From Nonomuraea turkmeniaca (GTDB lineage Bacteria; Actinomycetota; Actinomycetes; Streptosporangiales; Streptosporangiaceae), in NCBI RefSeq assembly GCF_005889735.1, contig NZ_VCKY01000106.1, positions 1 through 35,435 of the forward strand: a stretch of 35,435 bases of DNA, written 5' to 3'. The position numbers were made by a program, and so were the translations under genes. Under the pieces are notes generated by a model. That model made no database searches. It was not told the DNA's origin and saw only the letters and a list, made by a program, of their open reading frames with translations. This document shows positions 23,197 through 32,260 of the stretch, piece by piece (positions within the stretch are counted from its first letter, which is position 1; the number at the start of each line of letters is the position of its first letter).

Positions 23197-23259
23197 CGGC
23201 CATGAGAATCCTCCTCATCCGTGGGGAGCAGCACGTCAAACGGTCTTCCAGCGCCAGAT
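23100..23259 (+). ncRNA. Predicted omega-RNA (reRNA) at the right end of the IS200/IS605 element
   Basis: TnpB elements make a guide RNA from the 3' end of tnpB through the right end. Here that region holds hairpin CCACCC / GGGTGG (near 23172-23189) and the right-end hairpin at 23211-23228. It would end in the flanking bases ACGGTCTTCCAGCGCCAG (23240-23257), which would serve as guide. Placement follows from family knowledge; the 5' end is a guess. Confidence 0.35.
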
Positions 23260-23392
23260 CCGCAGATCCCCAGATCCAGTCCGGCCTGACGTCCGGAGCG
23301 CTGAAGTAACAGAGCGCGGCCGGACTGCTACCTTGAGGCAACCTCACATCTGGCGGAATGGAGTCCCAGGACGCACATCGGGAGGTGGGTCG

Positions 23393-23692
23393 TTGACCGT
23401 GCTCAGGCATCCGGACAGCTTCTCCTCGCAGCCGGCCGACATGTACGACTGGAGCCCGCACGCGCCAAGGAGCTGGCTGCCCACGGTGATCGAGGCGTCC
23501 TGCTGCGAGGAATACGTCCTGTGCTCCGAAGGCGCCGAGTTCTTCGTGCGGCGCCGTACCGACGACGGGCTCTACCAAGAGACCGCCAGAGGCCGCTACG
23601 CCCGCGCCGCCAAGGCGTGGAACGACCTGGCGGCCGAGCACCGGCACCAGGAGCGGGCGGACCCGAAAACGGCTCGCGACCCTTGGTGGTGA
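23393..23692 (+). CDS. Small conserved-type hypothetical protein
   Basis: A 99-residue protein I do not recognise. It has no signal peptide or membrane helix. Notable are a Cys pair (EASCCEEYVLCSEG) and a basic/aromatic middle (EFFVRRRTDDGLYQE), with a helical C-terminal third (YARAAKAWNDLAAEHR) resembling small actinomycete proteins encoded near DUF397-type genes. The TTG at 23393 is preferred because GGAGGT stands six bases upstream; GTG at 23399 is an alternative. It ends 18 bp before the GNAT gene and may be cotranscribed. It starts just right of the insertion sequence. Confidence 0.6.
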   Translation: MTVLRHPDSFSSQPADMYDWSPHAPRSWLPTVIEASCCEEYVLCSEGAEFFVRRRTDDGLYQETARGRYARAAKAWNDLAAEHRHQERADPKTARDPWW

Positions 23693-23710
23693 TCTGCTTT
23701 CCTTCCTCCT

Positions 23711-24262
23711 ATGACGTCGGCATGGGTGGGAGAGCGCGTGCGCCTGCGGGCCACGGAGCCTGAGGACTGGGAGGCGTTCTACGCCTTCGAGGAGGACTCC
23801 GACGCGGTCAGGAGCGGCTGGCGCCTCCATCCGCCCACCTCGGCCGCCCGCGCGAAGAAATGGGCCGCAGAGCACGCCGAGAAGGATCCGGACCTCGACG
23901 AGTTCCGCCTGGTGATCGCGACCAAGGACGACAACGCCCCGGTCGGGTCGATCAACACGCACCAGGTCGACCGCGACGCCGGCACCTTCGCCTACGGGAT
24001 CGCCGTCGGCACGCCGCACCATCGCAAGGGGTACGCCGGCGACGCCATCGTGATCCTGCTGCGCTACATGTTCTTCGAGCGCCGCTTCCAGAAGGCGGAG
24101 GCGTGGGTCTACAGCTCCAACGACGCGTCACTGACTCTGCACCGGCGGCTCGGTTTCGTCGAGGAGGGCCGCCGGCGCAGGAGCCACTACGCCAACGGCC
24201 GCTACGAGGACGAGGTGCTGTTCGGCATGACGATCGAGGAGTACACCGAGCGTTACGCGTGA
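23711..24262 (+). CDS. GNAT family N-acetyltransferase (RimJ/RimL-like)
   Basis: A 183-residue GNAT enzyme: VRLRATEPEDWEAFYAFEED at the N-terminus, VGSINTHQVDRDAGTFAYGIAV mid-protein, then the acetyl-CoA loop GTPHHRKGYAGDAI (RxxGxA type), and the C-terminal YSSNDASLTLHRRLGFVEEG where a residue bridges to the CoA. It would acetylate a small molecule or protein N-terminus; the substrate is not deducible. Its last 10 bp overlap the convergent metE gene. Confidence 0.86.
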   Translation: MTSAWVGERVRLRATEPEDWEAFYAFEEDSDAVRSGWRLHPPTSAARAKKWAAEHAEKDPDLDEFRLVIATKDDNAPVGSINTHQVDRDAGTFAYGIAVGTPHHRKGYAGDAIVILLRYMFFERRFQKAEAWVYSSNDASLTLHRRLGFVEEGRRRRSHYANGRYEDEVLFGMTIEEYTERYA

Positions 24263-26403
24263 AGCTCGGCCCGTAGCCTGCGGGTGGCGGTGACCACGTT
24301 GGCCAGGGCCGCCTCCACCTGCTCGTACGTCCGCGTCTTCAGCCCGCAGTCCGGATTGACCCAGACCCGCTCGACCGGCAGCGCCCGCACCGTCCGCCGC
24401 AGCAGCTCCTCGACCTCCTCGGCCCCCGGCACGCGCGGCGAGTGGATGTCGTACACGCCCGGTCCGAGCCCGCGCCCGAACGACTCCACCGCCCCCAGGA
24501 TCCGCGCCCCCGACCGAGCGGACTCGATCGTGGTCACGTCCGCGTCCAGCCCGTCGATGGCGGTCAGGATCTGGCCGGCGTCGGAGTAGCACAGGTGGGT
24601 GTGGATCTGCGTGCGATCGCCCGCCCCCGAGGTGGCCCGCCGGTACGCCGCCACCGCCCACTCCAGGTACTCCTCCTGTGCCGCCAAGGGGGCGAGCGGC
24701 AGCAGCTCACGCAGTGCCGGCTCGTCCACCTGGATGATCGACACCCCGACCGCCTCCAGGTCGCGGACCTCCTCCCGCACCGCATCCGCCACCTGGAACA
24801 CCACCTCGCGCAGCGGCAGGTCGTCGCGGACGAACGACCAGGCCACGATCGTGACCGGCCCGGTGAGCATGCCCTTGACCGGCTTGTCCGTGAGCGACTG
24901 CGCGTACGTGGCCCACCGCACCGTGATCGGCTCGGGCCTGCCGACGTCGCCGTGCAGGATCGGCGGGCGGGTGCAGCGCGAGCCATAGGACTGGACCCAG
25001 CCGTTCCTGGTGACCGCGAAGCCGTCGAGGTGCTCGGCGAAGTACTGCACCATGTCGTTGCGCTCGGGCTCGCCGTGCACGAGGACGTCGAGGCCGAGCC
25101 GCTCCTGCACCCGGATGGCGTGTTCCATCTCGGCCTCGACCCGCCGCTCGTACTCCTCCTGCGTCAGCGTGCCGGCCGTCACCGCCGCCCGGGCCGCCCG
25201 CAGCTCGCCGGTCTGCGGGAACGAGCCGATCGTGGTGATCGGCAGCGGAGGCAGCCGCAGGTGCTCGGCCTGCGCCGCCGCCCGCACCGCGTACGGGCTG
25301 CGCCCCTCCGCGACCACGGGGCCCGCCAGCGCCACCGAGGGCCCGGCCGGCGCCGGCCCGTGGAATTCGGCGGCCGCGAGCGTGACGACCTCGGCCACCT
25401 TCTGCTCCGCGAACGCCAGCCGCGACCTCAGCGCGGGATCCAGCTCCGGCTCGGCCGCCACGTCGTAGGGCACGTGCAGCAGCGAGCACGAGGTGCTCAC
25501 CGTCACCCGCGAGGCCCGCACGGAGCCGAGCGCGGCCAGCGCCCGCTCGGCCGAGGTCCGCCACACGTCCCGCCCGGACACGACGCCCGCGACCACGGTC
25601 TTACCTGTCAAATCCACCACGGGGACGCCGCCCCGCACGAGATCGACCCCGATGGCCTCCACCGGCGTCGCGGCCAGCACCGGCAGCGCCTCCCCGAGAT
25701 CACCGAAGTAGGACGCCACGAACAACCCAGGGCGCCCGCGCGCCGCACCCAGCCGCTCATAGGCGGTCCGCACCGCGGCCAGCTCCTCCGGCGTGGGGTC
25801 CGCCACCAGCGCCGGCTCGTCCAGCTGCACCCAGGCCACACCTTCGGCGGCCAGCGCGCCCAGCAACTCCTCGTAGCAGCCCAGCACCTCGTCCAGCCGC
25901 TCCAGCGCGCCCGCCAGCAGCAGGAACGTCACCGGCCCGACGATCACCGGCCGCGTCTCGTAGCCGAGCGCCCGCGCCTCCCGCACCTCGCCCAGCGGCT
26001 TGCCCGCGTCCAGCTTGAACACGGTGTCAGGACCGATCTCCGGCACGATGTAGTGGTAGTTCGTGTCGAACCACTTCGTCATCCGCAGCGGCGCCAGCCC
26101 CTCGGTGCCCCTGGCCATCGCGAAGTAGGGGTCCTCGGCCGCGCGATACCGCTCGGGCACCGCGCCGAGCAGCACGGCCGTGTCGAGCACCTGGTCGTAC
26201 AGCGAGAACGTGTTCGACGGCAGCCCTTCCAACCCCAGCTCGGCCAGGCTGCGCCAGGTCTCCCCCCGGATCCCGGCGCCGACCCGGTCGAGCTCCGCCC
26301 GGCTCGAACGCCCGTCCCAGTACGACTCCAGCGCCCGCTTCAGCTCCCTCCGTGGCCCGATCCTCGGGTACCCGAGCACCGTGGACTTGGGGAACGGCGA
26401 CAT
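24253..26403 (-). CDS. metE: Cobalamin-independent methionine synthase MetE
   Basis: A 716-residue enzyme that transfers methyl from 5-methyl-THF-polyglutamate to homocysteine in the cytoplasm. The N-terminal barrel opens with TVLGYPRIGPRRELK; the C-terminal catalytic barrel has ITTIGSFPQTGELR. Zinc ligands are H603 and C605 (THLCYSD), E627 (TIESAR) and C686 (NPDCGLKTRT), with spacing as in E. coli MetE. It is about 35 residues shorter than the E. coli protein. ATG 26403 is preferred, with GGAG nine bases upstream; in-frame starts at 26409 and 26412 exist. Control is probably by the divergent LysR gene. The short leader leaves no room for a cobalamin riboswitch. Confidence 0.93.
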   Translation of the reverse strand: MSPFPKSTVLGYPRIGPRRELKRALESYWDGRSSRAELDRVGAGIRGETWRSLAELGLEGLPSNTFSLYDQVLDTAVLLGAVPERYRAAEDPYFAMARGTEGLAPLRMTKWFDTNYHYIVPEIGPDTVFKLDAGKPLGEVREARALGYETRPVIVGPVTFLLLAGALERLDEVLGCYEELLGALAAEGVAWVQLDEPALVADPTPEELAAVRTAYERLGAARGRPGLFVASYFGDLGEALPVLAATPVEAIGVDLVRGGVPVVDLTGKTVVAGVVSGRDVWRTSAERALAALGSVRASRVTVSTSCSLLHVPYDVAAEPELDPALRSRLAFAEQKVAEVVTLAAAEFHGPAPAGPSVALAGPVVAEGRSPYAVRAAAQAEHLRLPPLPITTIGSFPQTGELRAARAAVTAGTLTQEEYERRVEAEMEHAIRVQERLGLDVLVHGEPERNDMVQYFAEHLDGFAVTRNGWVQSYGSRCTRPPILHGDVGRPEPITVRWATYAQSLTDKPVKGMLTGPVTIVAWSFVRDDLPLREVVFQVADAVREEVRDLEAVGVSIIQVDEPALRELLPLAPLAAQEEYLEWAVAAYRRATSGAGDRTQIHTHLCYSDAGQILTAIDGLDADVTTIESARSGARILGAVESFGRGLGPGVYDIHSPRVPGAEEVEELLRRTVRALPVERVWVNPDCGLKTRTYEQVEAALANVVTATRRLRAELHA

Positions 26404-26420
26404 CCTCATCAACTCCTCGT

Positions 26421-26447
26421 CACGATCGATTGATCGTTGCGATCGTG
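26421..26447. promoter_or_regulatory. Palindromic operator between metE and the LysR gene
   Basis: CACGATCG (26421-26428) and CGATCGTG (26440-26447) are perfect 8-bp arms, with a further GATCGT in the spacer. It sits in the short divergent gap just before metE and 33 bp before the LysR start, the position of an autoregulatory LysR/MetR-type site. Confidence 0.55.
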
Positions 26448-26480
26448 CCGAGAACCCGGAGCGTCGTGCACCATGTATTG

Positions 26481-27329
26481 ATGCTGCTTATGCTCAGGGA
26501 GATCCACTGCTTCACGCGGGTCGCGGACCGGCTCAGCTTCTCGGCCGCCGCCGCGGACCTGGGCATGTCGCAGCCCGCCATGAGCCAGGCCATCACCCGC
26601 CTCGAACGCGCCGTCGGCGTCAAGCTCTTCGACCGCACCGCCCGCGAGGTACGGCTCACCGCCGAGGGCAAGGCGCTGCTGCCGTACGCGGAGCAAATGC
26701 TCGAATCGGCCCGGGCGTTCACCGCGGAAGCGGCCCGGCTCGCCCGCCCGACCATTCACCTCGCTTATCCACCGCTGGTGGGCACACTGGCGGCGCGGAT
26801 CGTCCGGCGCCTCGCGGGACGCAACCCGCCGATCGGCGTGGAGCTCACGGTCGCGGGCCGGGGAGCCGCGGCCCAGGCGCTGACGGACGGCCAGGTGTCG
26901 GCCGCCATCCTGGCCACGCCGGCGCCCGCCCGGTTCGTCACGGCGGCCAGGTTCCACGTGACCGTCGACCACCTCGCCGTCCCCGTGGGTCACCGGCTGG
27001 CGTCCGCCCAGAAGGTGGCCGCGGCCGACCTGACCGGCCAGGTGCTCCTCACGCCGGGCACCCGCCCGTGGACCGGCCTGCCCGGCCACGCCCGCATGGT
27101 GGCCGACGACGACTTCGCCGCGGCACTCGACCTGGTGGCCGCCGGCGCGGGCCTGCTGCCGATCCCGCAGCTGCTGGTCAGGGCCATCAGGCGGGACGAC
27201 GTACGTTTCGTGCCGCTGGACGCGGGCGACCTGCGCATCACGTACGCGCTGGCCTGGTCGAAGGAGCGGGTCACGCCGGAACTGATGGCTCTGGTCCAGG
27301 CCGTTCAGGACGCTCTGTGGACACGGTGA
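26481..27329 (+). CDS. LysR family regulator, MetR-like by position
   Basis: A 282-residue LysR protein. The HTH is REIHCFTRVADRLSFSAAAA, GMSQPAMSQAITRLERAVGV, KLFDRTAREVRLT. The co-inducer domain (about 90-280) includes ILATPAPARFV and AALDLVAAGAGLLPIPQL. Divergent from metE, it likely senses a methionine-pathway metabolite such as homocysteine, as MetR does; that is inference from gene order. ATG 26481 and ATG 26490 are both possible starts and no ribosome site is clear. Confidence 0.87.
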   Translation: MLLMLREIHCFTRVADRLSFSAAAADLGMSQPAMSQAITRLERAVGVKLFDRTAREVRLTAEGKALLPYAEQMLESARAFTAEAARLARPTIHLAYPPLVGTLAARIVRRLAGRNPPIGVELTVAGRGAAAQALTDGQVSAAILATPAPARFVTAARFHVTVDHLAVPVGHRLASAQKVAAADLTGQVLLTPGTRPWTGLPGHARMVADDDFAAALDLVAAGAGLLPIPQLLVRAIRRDDVRFVPLDAGDLRITYALAWSKERVTPELMALVQAVQDALWTR

Positions 27330-27336
27330 CGGCGTT

Positions 27337-27363
27337 CCTGACGGCCTTCCGCGCGCCGTCAGG
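27337..27363 (+). terminator. 9-bp hairpin after the LysR gene
   Basis: CCTGACGGC and GCCGTCAGG pair perfectly around a 9-base loop, beginning 8 bp after the LysR stop. Likely terminator of the LysR transcript. Confidence 0.55.
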
Positions 27364-27413
27364 CGAGCCGGCGGGCCTGTCCGGCGCCAGGAAGGGGGTA
27401 TCCCAGCGGACGC

Positions 27414-27442
27414 GCCGCACATCCCCACGGCGGGGGTGCGGC
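27414..27442 (-). terminator. Hairpin after the pentapeptide-repeat gene
   Basis: GCCGCA-CAT-CCCC pairs with GGGG-G-TGCGGC around ACGGC, between the two convergent genes and 38 bp downstream of the pentapeptide gene's stop. Probably terminates the minus-strand operon coming from GH3. Confidence 0.45.
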
Positions 27443-27479
27443 AGCTATCCCATCATCTCGGCCGCCGGAAGAGGAGCGT

Positions 27480-28151
27480 TCAAAGGACAGTGATGCCGCG
27501 GGCGGCGAGGATGGCGTTGGCCTGGGTCTGGTTGATGACGGCGCCGGCGAAGGCCCGGAGTTTGGCGTCGTCCGGTTGCCCCAGGTCGGCCCCTCGGAGG
27601 TCGGCCTTCGCGAACTTCGTGTTCAGCAGGCGTGTCCCGATGAAGCGGCAGTCGCTGAACGTGGCCTCCGTGAAGTCGCAGCCCGACAGGTCGGCGTCGT
27701 CGAAGCGCACACCTTCGATGAGCTCGCCTCGCAACGAGCACCCGCCCAGGTTGGCGAGCGTCAGGTTGGAGCGGGCGATCTTGAAGCCGGTGCCGCGGGA
27801 CCCGGTCAGGGAGGCGCCGATCATGCGGCAGCCGGTGAACGAGACGTCTGTCACCAGCGCCCCGCCGAACTGGGCCGACGACAGGTCCACGTCCGTGAAC
27901 GACACGTCGATGAGGTCGGCGTCGTTGAAGCGGGTCCGCATCCCGCCCCCGCCCGTGAACACCGCCCCGTCCAGGTCGGCCTTGCGGAAGTCGGTCTGGT
28001 CCAGGACGCAGGACTCGAACCGGGCCCCGGCCAGCGGGGCGCCCCACAGGTCGGTCTCCGTGAGGTCGCAACCGCGGAAGACGTGTGGCTCGTCGGACGG
28101 GAGCCGGTCGGCCAGCGCCTTGTGTGAGAGGTCTTCCCCGTCGAAGTTCAC
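27480..28151 (-). CDS. Pentapeptide-repeat protein
   Basis: A 223-residue protein made almost entirely of A(D/N)LxX pentapeptides, from about 22 to 195 (for example DLTETDLWGAPLAGARF, DADLIDVSFTDVDLSSAQF, DADLSGCDFTEATFSDCRF, KADLRGADL). Such proteins fold as a right-handed quadrilateral beta-helix. Some (MfpA, Qnr) mimic DNA and protect gyrase, but most have no known role and nothing here shows gyrase binding. The helix is interrupted near 68 by GGGGMRTR. The start is GTG 28151, 4 bp after the GH3 stop, so it is cotranscribed with GH3. Confidence 0.85.
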   Translation of the reverse strand: MNFDGEDLSHKALADRLPSDEPHVFRGCDLTETDLWGAPLAGARFESCVLDQTDFRKADLDGAVFTGGGGMRTRFNDADLIDVSFTDVDLSSAQFGGALVTDVSFTGCRMIGASLTGSRGTGFKIARSNLTLANLGGCSLRGELIEGVRFDDADLSGCDFTEATFSDCRFIGTRLLNTKFAKADLRGADLGQPDDAKLRAFAGAVINQTQANAILAARGITVL

Positions 28152-28155
28152 GGGG

Positions 28156-29640
28156 TCACACCCTACCGGTCAGCACCTCCGCGGCGGCCTGGCCGCAGAC
28201 CCGCGCGGAGCCGTACGTGGCGATGTGGACGGCGCCCAGGTCCGAGCGGGCGGGCAGGCCCATCTCGACCACGACCGCGTCCGGGCGGGCGCTGAGGAGG
28301 TGGCGCAGGGCCTCGGCCTGCCAGGCGTAGCGGTGCGCGTCACGTACCACGATCACCAGGGGGCGGAAGACGGCCGCGCCGATGAGGCGCTCCAGCGCGG
28401 CGCCCGTCGCCTCGCCCACCGCGAGGCGGGTGACCGTGGTGCCGGGGAGCAGGCGGCTGAGGGGCTCGCCCACGCCCCAGGGGGTGCTCTTGTCGATGGC
28501 CAGGTTCATCTCCGGGGCCAGCTCGACCACGTACGGAGCCGAGGCGAGCGGGAGGACCGGGGCCGTGGAGCGGCGGGTGACGCGGATGGCGCGGCGGGCG
28601 GCTGTGAGGCCGAGGTAGCCGTTCTCGTGGCCCTGGATGTCGCTGCCCGAGGAGGCGGCCCAGGCGGCCAGCTCGCGGACCCGGCGAGCGGCGTCGGCCA
28701 GCCGCTCCTCGGGCAGCAGTCCATCGGTCACCGCGGCGGCGATGGCGTCGCGCACCTCGACGGCGACCGCCTCGTCGGCCCGCTCGCCGCCGATGCAGAT
28801 CGCGTCGGCCCCGGCGGCGATGGCGCGGGCGGAGGCGCCCCCGATCCCGTACGCCCCCGACACCGCGGCCATCTCGATGCCGTCCGTGATGATCATCCCG
28901 TCGAAGCCCAGCTCCTCACGGAGCAGCCCGGTGAGGACCTTGGGGCTGAGCGTGGCGGGCAGTTCGGCGTCGTACGAGGGCACCAGGAGGTGGCCGGTCA
29001 TGACGGCCTTGACGCCCTCCTTGATCGCCTCGCGAAAAGGGACCAGCGCGGCCTCGATCCCGTCGTCGGCCACCACGGGCACGCCGTGGTGCGAGTCGAT
29101 GGAGGTGTCCCCGTGCCCGGGAAAGTGTTTGGCGCAGGCGGCGACGCGGGCCGACTGCAGGCCGCGGACGAACGCCCGGGTGTGCCGGCCGACCAGGGCC
29201 GGATCGGCGCCGAAGGCTCGCAGGCCGATGACCGGGTTGTCCGGGTTGGAGTTCACGTCGGCGGAGGGGGCGAAGTCGATGGTGACGCCGGCCCTGGCCA
29301 GGTCGCCGCCGAGGTCCCTGGCGAGTGCCTCGGTCAGGGCCTCGTCGTCCACGACGCCGAGGGCGTACCCGCCGGGGCGGCTGCTGCCGGTGGCCACCTC
29401 CAGCCTGGTGACCTCGCCGGACTCCTCGTCGGTGCCGACGAGCACCGAGGGGTTCTCGGCGCGTAATGCGGCGGTCAGCCGCGCCACCTGGCCGGGGTCG
29501 GCGATGTTGCGGGAGAACAACACCACACCCGCCAGCCCGTCGCCGAGTCTGCGACGGAGCCAGTCAGGGGGCGTCTGTCCCGCGAAACCGGGGAAGAGGA
29601 CGGCGTCGGCGAGGCGAAGCAGGTCACCGCTCTGGGGCAT
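28156..29640 (-). CDS. Glycoside hydrolase family 3 beta-N-acetylglucosaminidase (NagZ-like)
   Basis: A 494-residue GH3 enzyme. The TIM barrel holds the NagZ-type catalytic loop KHFPGHGDTSIDSHHG (171-186) with the acid/base Asp-His dyad (H184 with D182), and the nucleophile D253 in MIITDGIEM. A C-terminal domain of about 150 residues resembles the GH3 alpha/beta sandwich. There is no signal peptide, so it probably acts inside the cell on GlcNAc-containing muropeptides or chito-oligomers. That would feed the same GlcNAc pool as the NgcEFG locus, which is inference. ATG 29640 lies just after a 19-bp palindromic operator. It leads a two-gene unit with the pentapeptide-repeat gene. Confidence 0.88.
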   Translation of the reverse strand: MPQSGDLLRLADAVLFPGFAGQTPPDWLRRRLGDGLAGVVLFSRNIADPGQVARLTAALRAENPSVLVGTDEESGEVTRLEVATGSSRPGGYALGVVDDEALTEALARDLGGDLARAGVTIDFAPSADVNSNPDNPVIGLRAFGADPALVGRHTRAFVRGLQSARVAACAKHFPGHGDTSIDSHHGVPVVADDGIEAALVPFREAIKEGVKAVMTGHLLVPSYDAELPATLSPKVLTGLLREELGFDGMIITDGIEMAAVSGAYGIGGASARAIAAGADAICIGGERADEAVAVEVRDAIAAAVTDGLLPEERLADAARRVRELAAWAASSGSDIQGHENGYLGLTAARRAIRVTRRSTAPVLPLASAPYVVELAPEMNLAIDKSTPWGVGEPLSRLLPGTTVTRLAVGEATGAALERLIGAAVFRPLVIVVRDAHRYAWQAEALRHLLSARPDAVVVEMGLPARSDLGAVHIATYGSARVCGQAAAEVLTGRV

Positions 29641-29651
29641 GCCCGCAATCT

Positions 29652-29670
29652 AATAGGAAAGTTTCCTATT
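29652..29670. promoter_or_regulatory. 19-bp palindromic operator upstream of the GH3 gene
   Basis: AATAGGAAA-G-TTTCCTATT is perfectly symmetric around one base, 12 bp upstream of the GH3 start, and overlaps the stop codon of the PhoD-like gene. AGGAAA/TTTCCT palindromes of this kind occur before sugar genes in actinomycetes and are bound by ROK- or GntR-like repressors. Which protein binds here is unknown. Confidence 0.6.
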
Positions 29671-31030
29671 TGCTAGAGGTATTTTCTGACGTCAGCCCGT
29701 CTCCCTTGGTGAGGAACTCCGCCACCGTCTGTACCGGTGCTCCCTTCCTGTCCACGAAGTCCACCGCGCGCACCGCCACCCGCAGCTCATCGGGGCCGGC
29801 CACGCAGGACAGATAGCCCCGGCGGTCGTCGAAGAACTTCAGGTGGGGGTTGGCGGCCAGCACGGCGGGACCGTCGGTCTGCGGCGGCCGGCTGCTGATC
29901 GAGCTGCCCACGAACTCCACCCCGACCGTGGCGGAGGCCGGATTCAGGAAGTCCGCCTTGAGGTCGCCCGCCCAGAAGTTGTGCACGTCGCCGCTGAAGA
30001 CGACCAGCCCGGACACGTTCGCGGACAGGATGCGGGCCCGCTGGTCCTGGTGGCCGTCCCAGGAGTCCGGGCGCAGGTTGGGCGGCGGCCCGGGGACGAA
30101 GCGGCGGGCGAAGAACAGCGGCTGCACCAGCACCCGCCACCGGACCGGGCTGGTGAGCAGCCGGGACATCAGCCACTGCTCCTGGGCGGCGCCGAGCATG
30201 GAGCCGGCGTCGCGGTGCTGGCGCACGTCCAGCACCATGAAGTCGGCGACGAGCCCGTACGTCCGCCGCCGAAACATCTGCAGGTTCCCGTTCTGCGGCC
30301 GCACCCTGAGCGGCTGGTTCTCGTAGTAGGCCTGATAGGCGGCGCCCCTGCGGCGCAGGAACGCGGCGGACCCGTCGCCCCTGCCCCGGTAGTTGTCGAG
30401 CACCTCGTGGTCGTCCCAGGTTGACACCCAGGGCGCGGCGGCGTGGGCGGCCTGCAGGTCGGGGTCGGTCCGGTAGCGGGCGTAGCGCAGGCGGTACTCG
30501 TGCAACCGGCTGACCTCGCCCGGCACCGGCCCCAGCGGCCGTACGACGGCGGCGGACTGGCGCGACTCGTAGATGTAGTCCCCCACGTGGAAGACGACGT
30601 CGGGCCGCTCGGCGGCCAGATGCCGGTACGCGGTGTAGAAGCCGTGCTCGTACCGCTGGCAGTTGGCGACCGCGAACCGCACGGGCCGCGCCGCGGCCGG
30701 GTCGTCCGCCGTCCTGGTGCGCCCGACGGGGCTCAGGTTGCCGCTCGCCCGGAACCGGTAGAAGTAGTCGGTGCCCGGTTTGAGCCCGGCCACCCTGACG
30801 TGCACGCTGTGCGCCCAGGTCGGCAGCGCCTGGATCGTCCCCTGGCGCAGCCCCTGGGTGAACCGTTCGTCCTCGGCGAGCTGCCAGCGCACCTCGACGG
30901 CCCGGGGGGTCATGCCTCCCGGGCGCAGGGGGTCGGCGTTCAGCGGGTCAACGGCTAATCGGGTCCAGAGGACCACGCCGTCGGGCATCGGCTCGCCTGA
31001 GGCGACACCCAGGGTGAAGGGATTGGCCAT
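29666..31030 (-). CDS. PhoD-family alkaline phosphatase-like protein without signal peptide
   Basis: A 454-residue PhoD-type metallophosphoesterase. An N-terminal FN3-like domain (FTLGVASGEPMPDGVVLWTR) is followed by the phosphatase core with FAVANCQRYEHG (120-130), HVGDYIYES (D151, Y154), STWDDHEVLDNY (D206, D207, H208, N213) and FSGDVHNFW (D348, H350). PhoD enzymes are Tat-exported, but here the ATG begins directly at the mature-like MANPFTLGVASGEP, and the preceding 3 bp separate it from the fadA6 stop. It is therefore predicted cytoplasmic, or its signal was lost. Translational coupling with fadA6 is likely. Confidence 0.86.
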   Translation of the reverse strand: MANPFTLGVASGEPMPDGVVLWTRLAVDPLNADPLRPGGMTPRAVEVRWQLAEDERFTQGLRQGTIQALPTWAHSVHVRVAGLKPGTDYFYRFRASGNLSPVGRTRTADDPAAARPVRFAVANCQRYEHGFYTAYRHLAAERPDVVFHVGDYIYESRQSAAVVRPLGPVPGEVSRLHEYRLRYARYRTDPDLQAAHAAAPWVSTWDDHEVLDNYRGRGDGSAAFLRRRGAAYQAYYENQPLRVRPQNGNLQMFRRRTYGLVADFMVLDVRQHRDAGSMLGAAQEQWLMSRLLTSPVRWRVLVQPLFFARRFVPGPPPNLRPDSWDGHQDQRARILSANVSGLVVFSGDVHNFWAGDLKADFLNPASATVGVEFVGSSISSRPPQTDGPAVLAANPHLKFFDDRRGYLSCVAGPDELRVAVRAVDFVDRKGAPVQTVAEFLTKGDGLTSENTSSK

Positions 31031-31033
31031 ACC

Positions 31034-32197
<1,164 letters not shown>

Positions 32198-32208
32198 CCT
32201 CGCATCGT

Positions 32209-32222
32209 AGCAAGCGCTTGGT
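32209..32222. promoter_or_regulatory. KstR2 operator before fadA6
   Basis: AGCAAGCGCTTGGT matches the KstR2 consensus AnCAAGnnCTTGnT at every defined base. It lies 12 bp upstream of the fadA6 start, where binding would block transcription. Steroid-derived HIP-CoA is the known inducer of KstR2. Confidence 0.75.
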
Positions 32223-32260
32223 CTAATCCGGAACGCCTGATGAGCTGGGCCGGTTAGGTG

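Larger units (their letters stand above)
21318..23239. mobile_element. IS200/IS605-family insertion sequence (tnpA and tnpB divergent)
   Basis: An element of about 1.9 kb with a Y1 transposase gene on the minus strand and a TnpB gene on the plus strand, starts 26 bp apart. The right end is supported by a 7-bp hairpin (23211-23228, CTCCTCA / TGGGGAG, loop TCCG) followed by GTCAA (23235-23239), the type of 3' cleavage tetramer/pentamer (TCAA) used by this family. The left end is less sure: hairpin AGGCCC-CAA-GGGCCT (21354-21368) with CTTGAGG (21322-21328) as the candidate cleavage site. Both proteins look intact, so the element may still move. Confidence 0.7.

Noticed and set aside
23255..23278. 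Three CAGATCC units at 8-bp spacing right of the IS element
   Set aside because: Too few and short to be a CRISPR array or iteron set; noted only as a minor repeat.
24442..26433. A 663-codon open frame on the plus strand opposite metE
   Set aside because: Pure antisense shadow of metE: rich in Arg, Pro and His with no domain.
26404..26480. Cobalamin riboswitch before metE
   Set aside because: The gap is too short and no B12-box-like sequence is visible.
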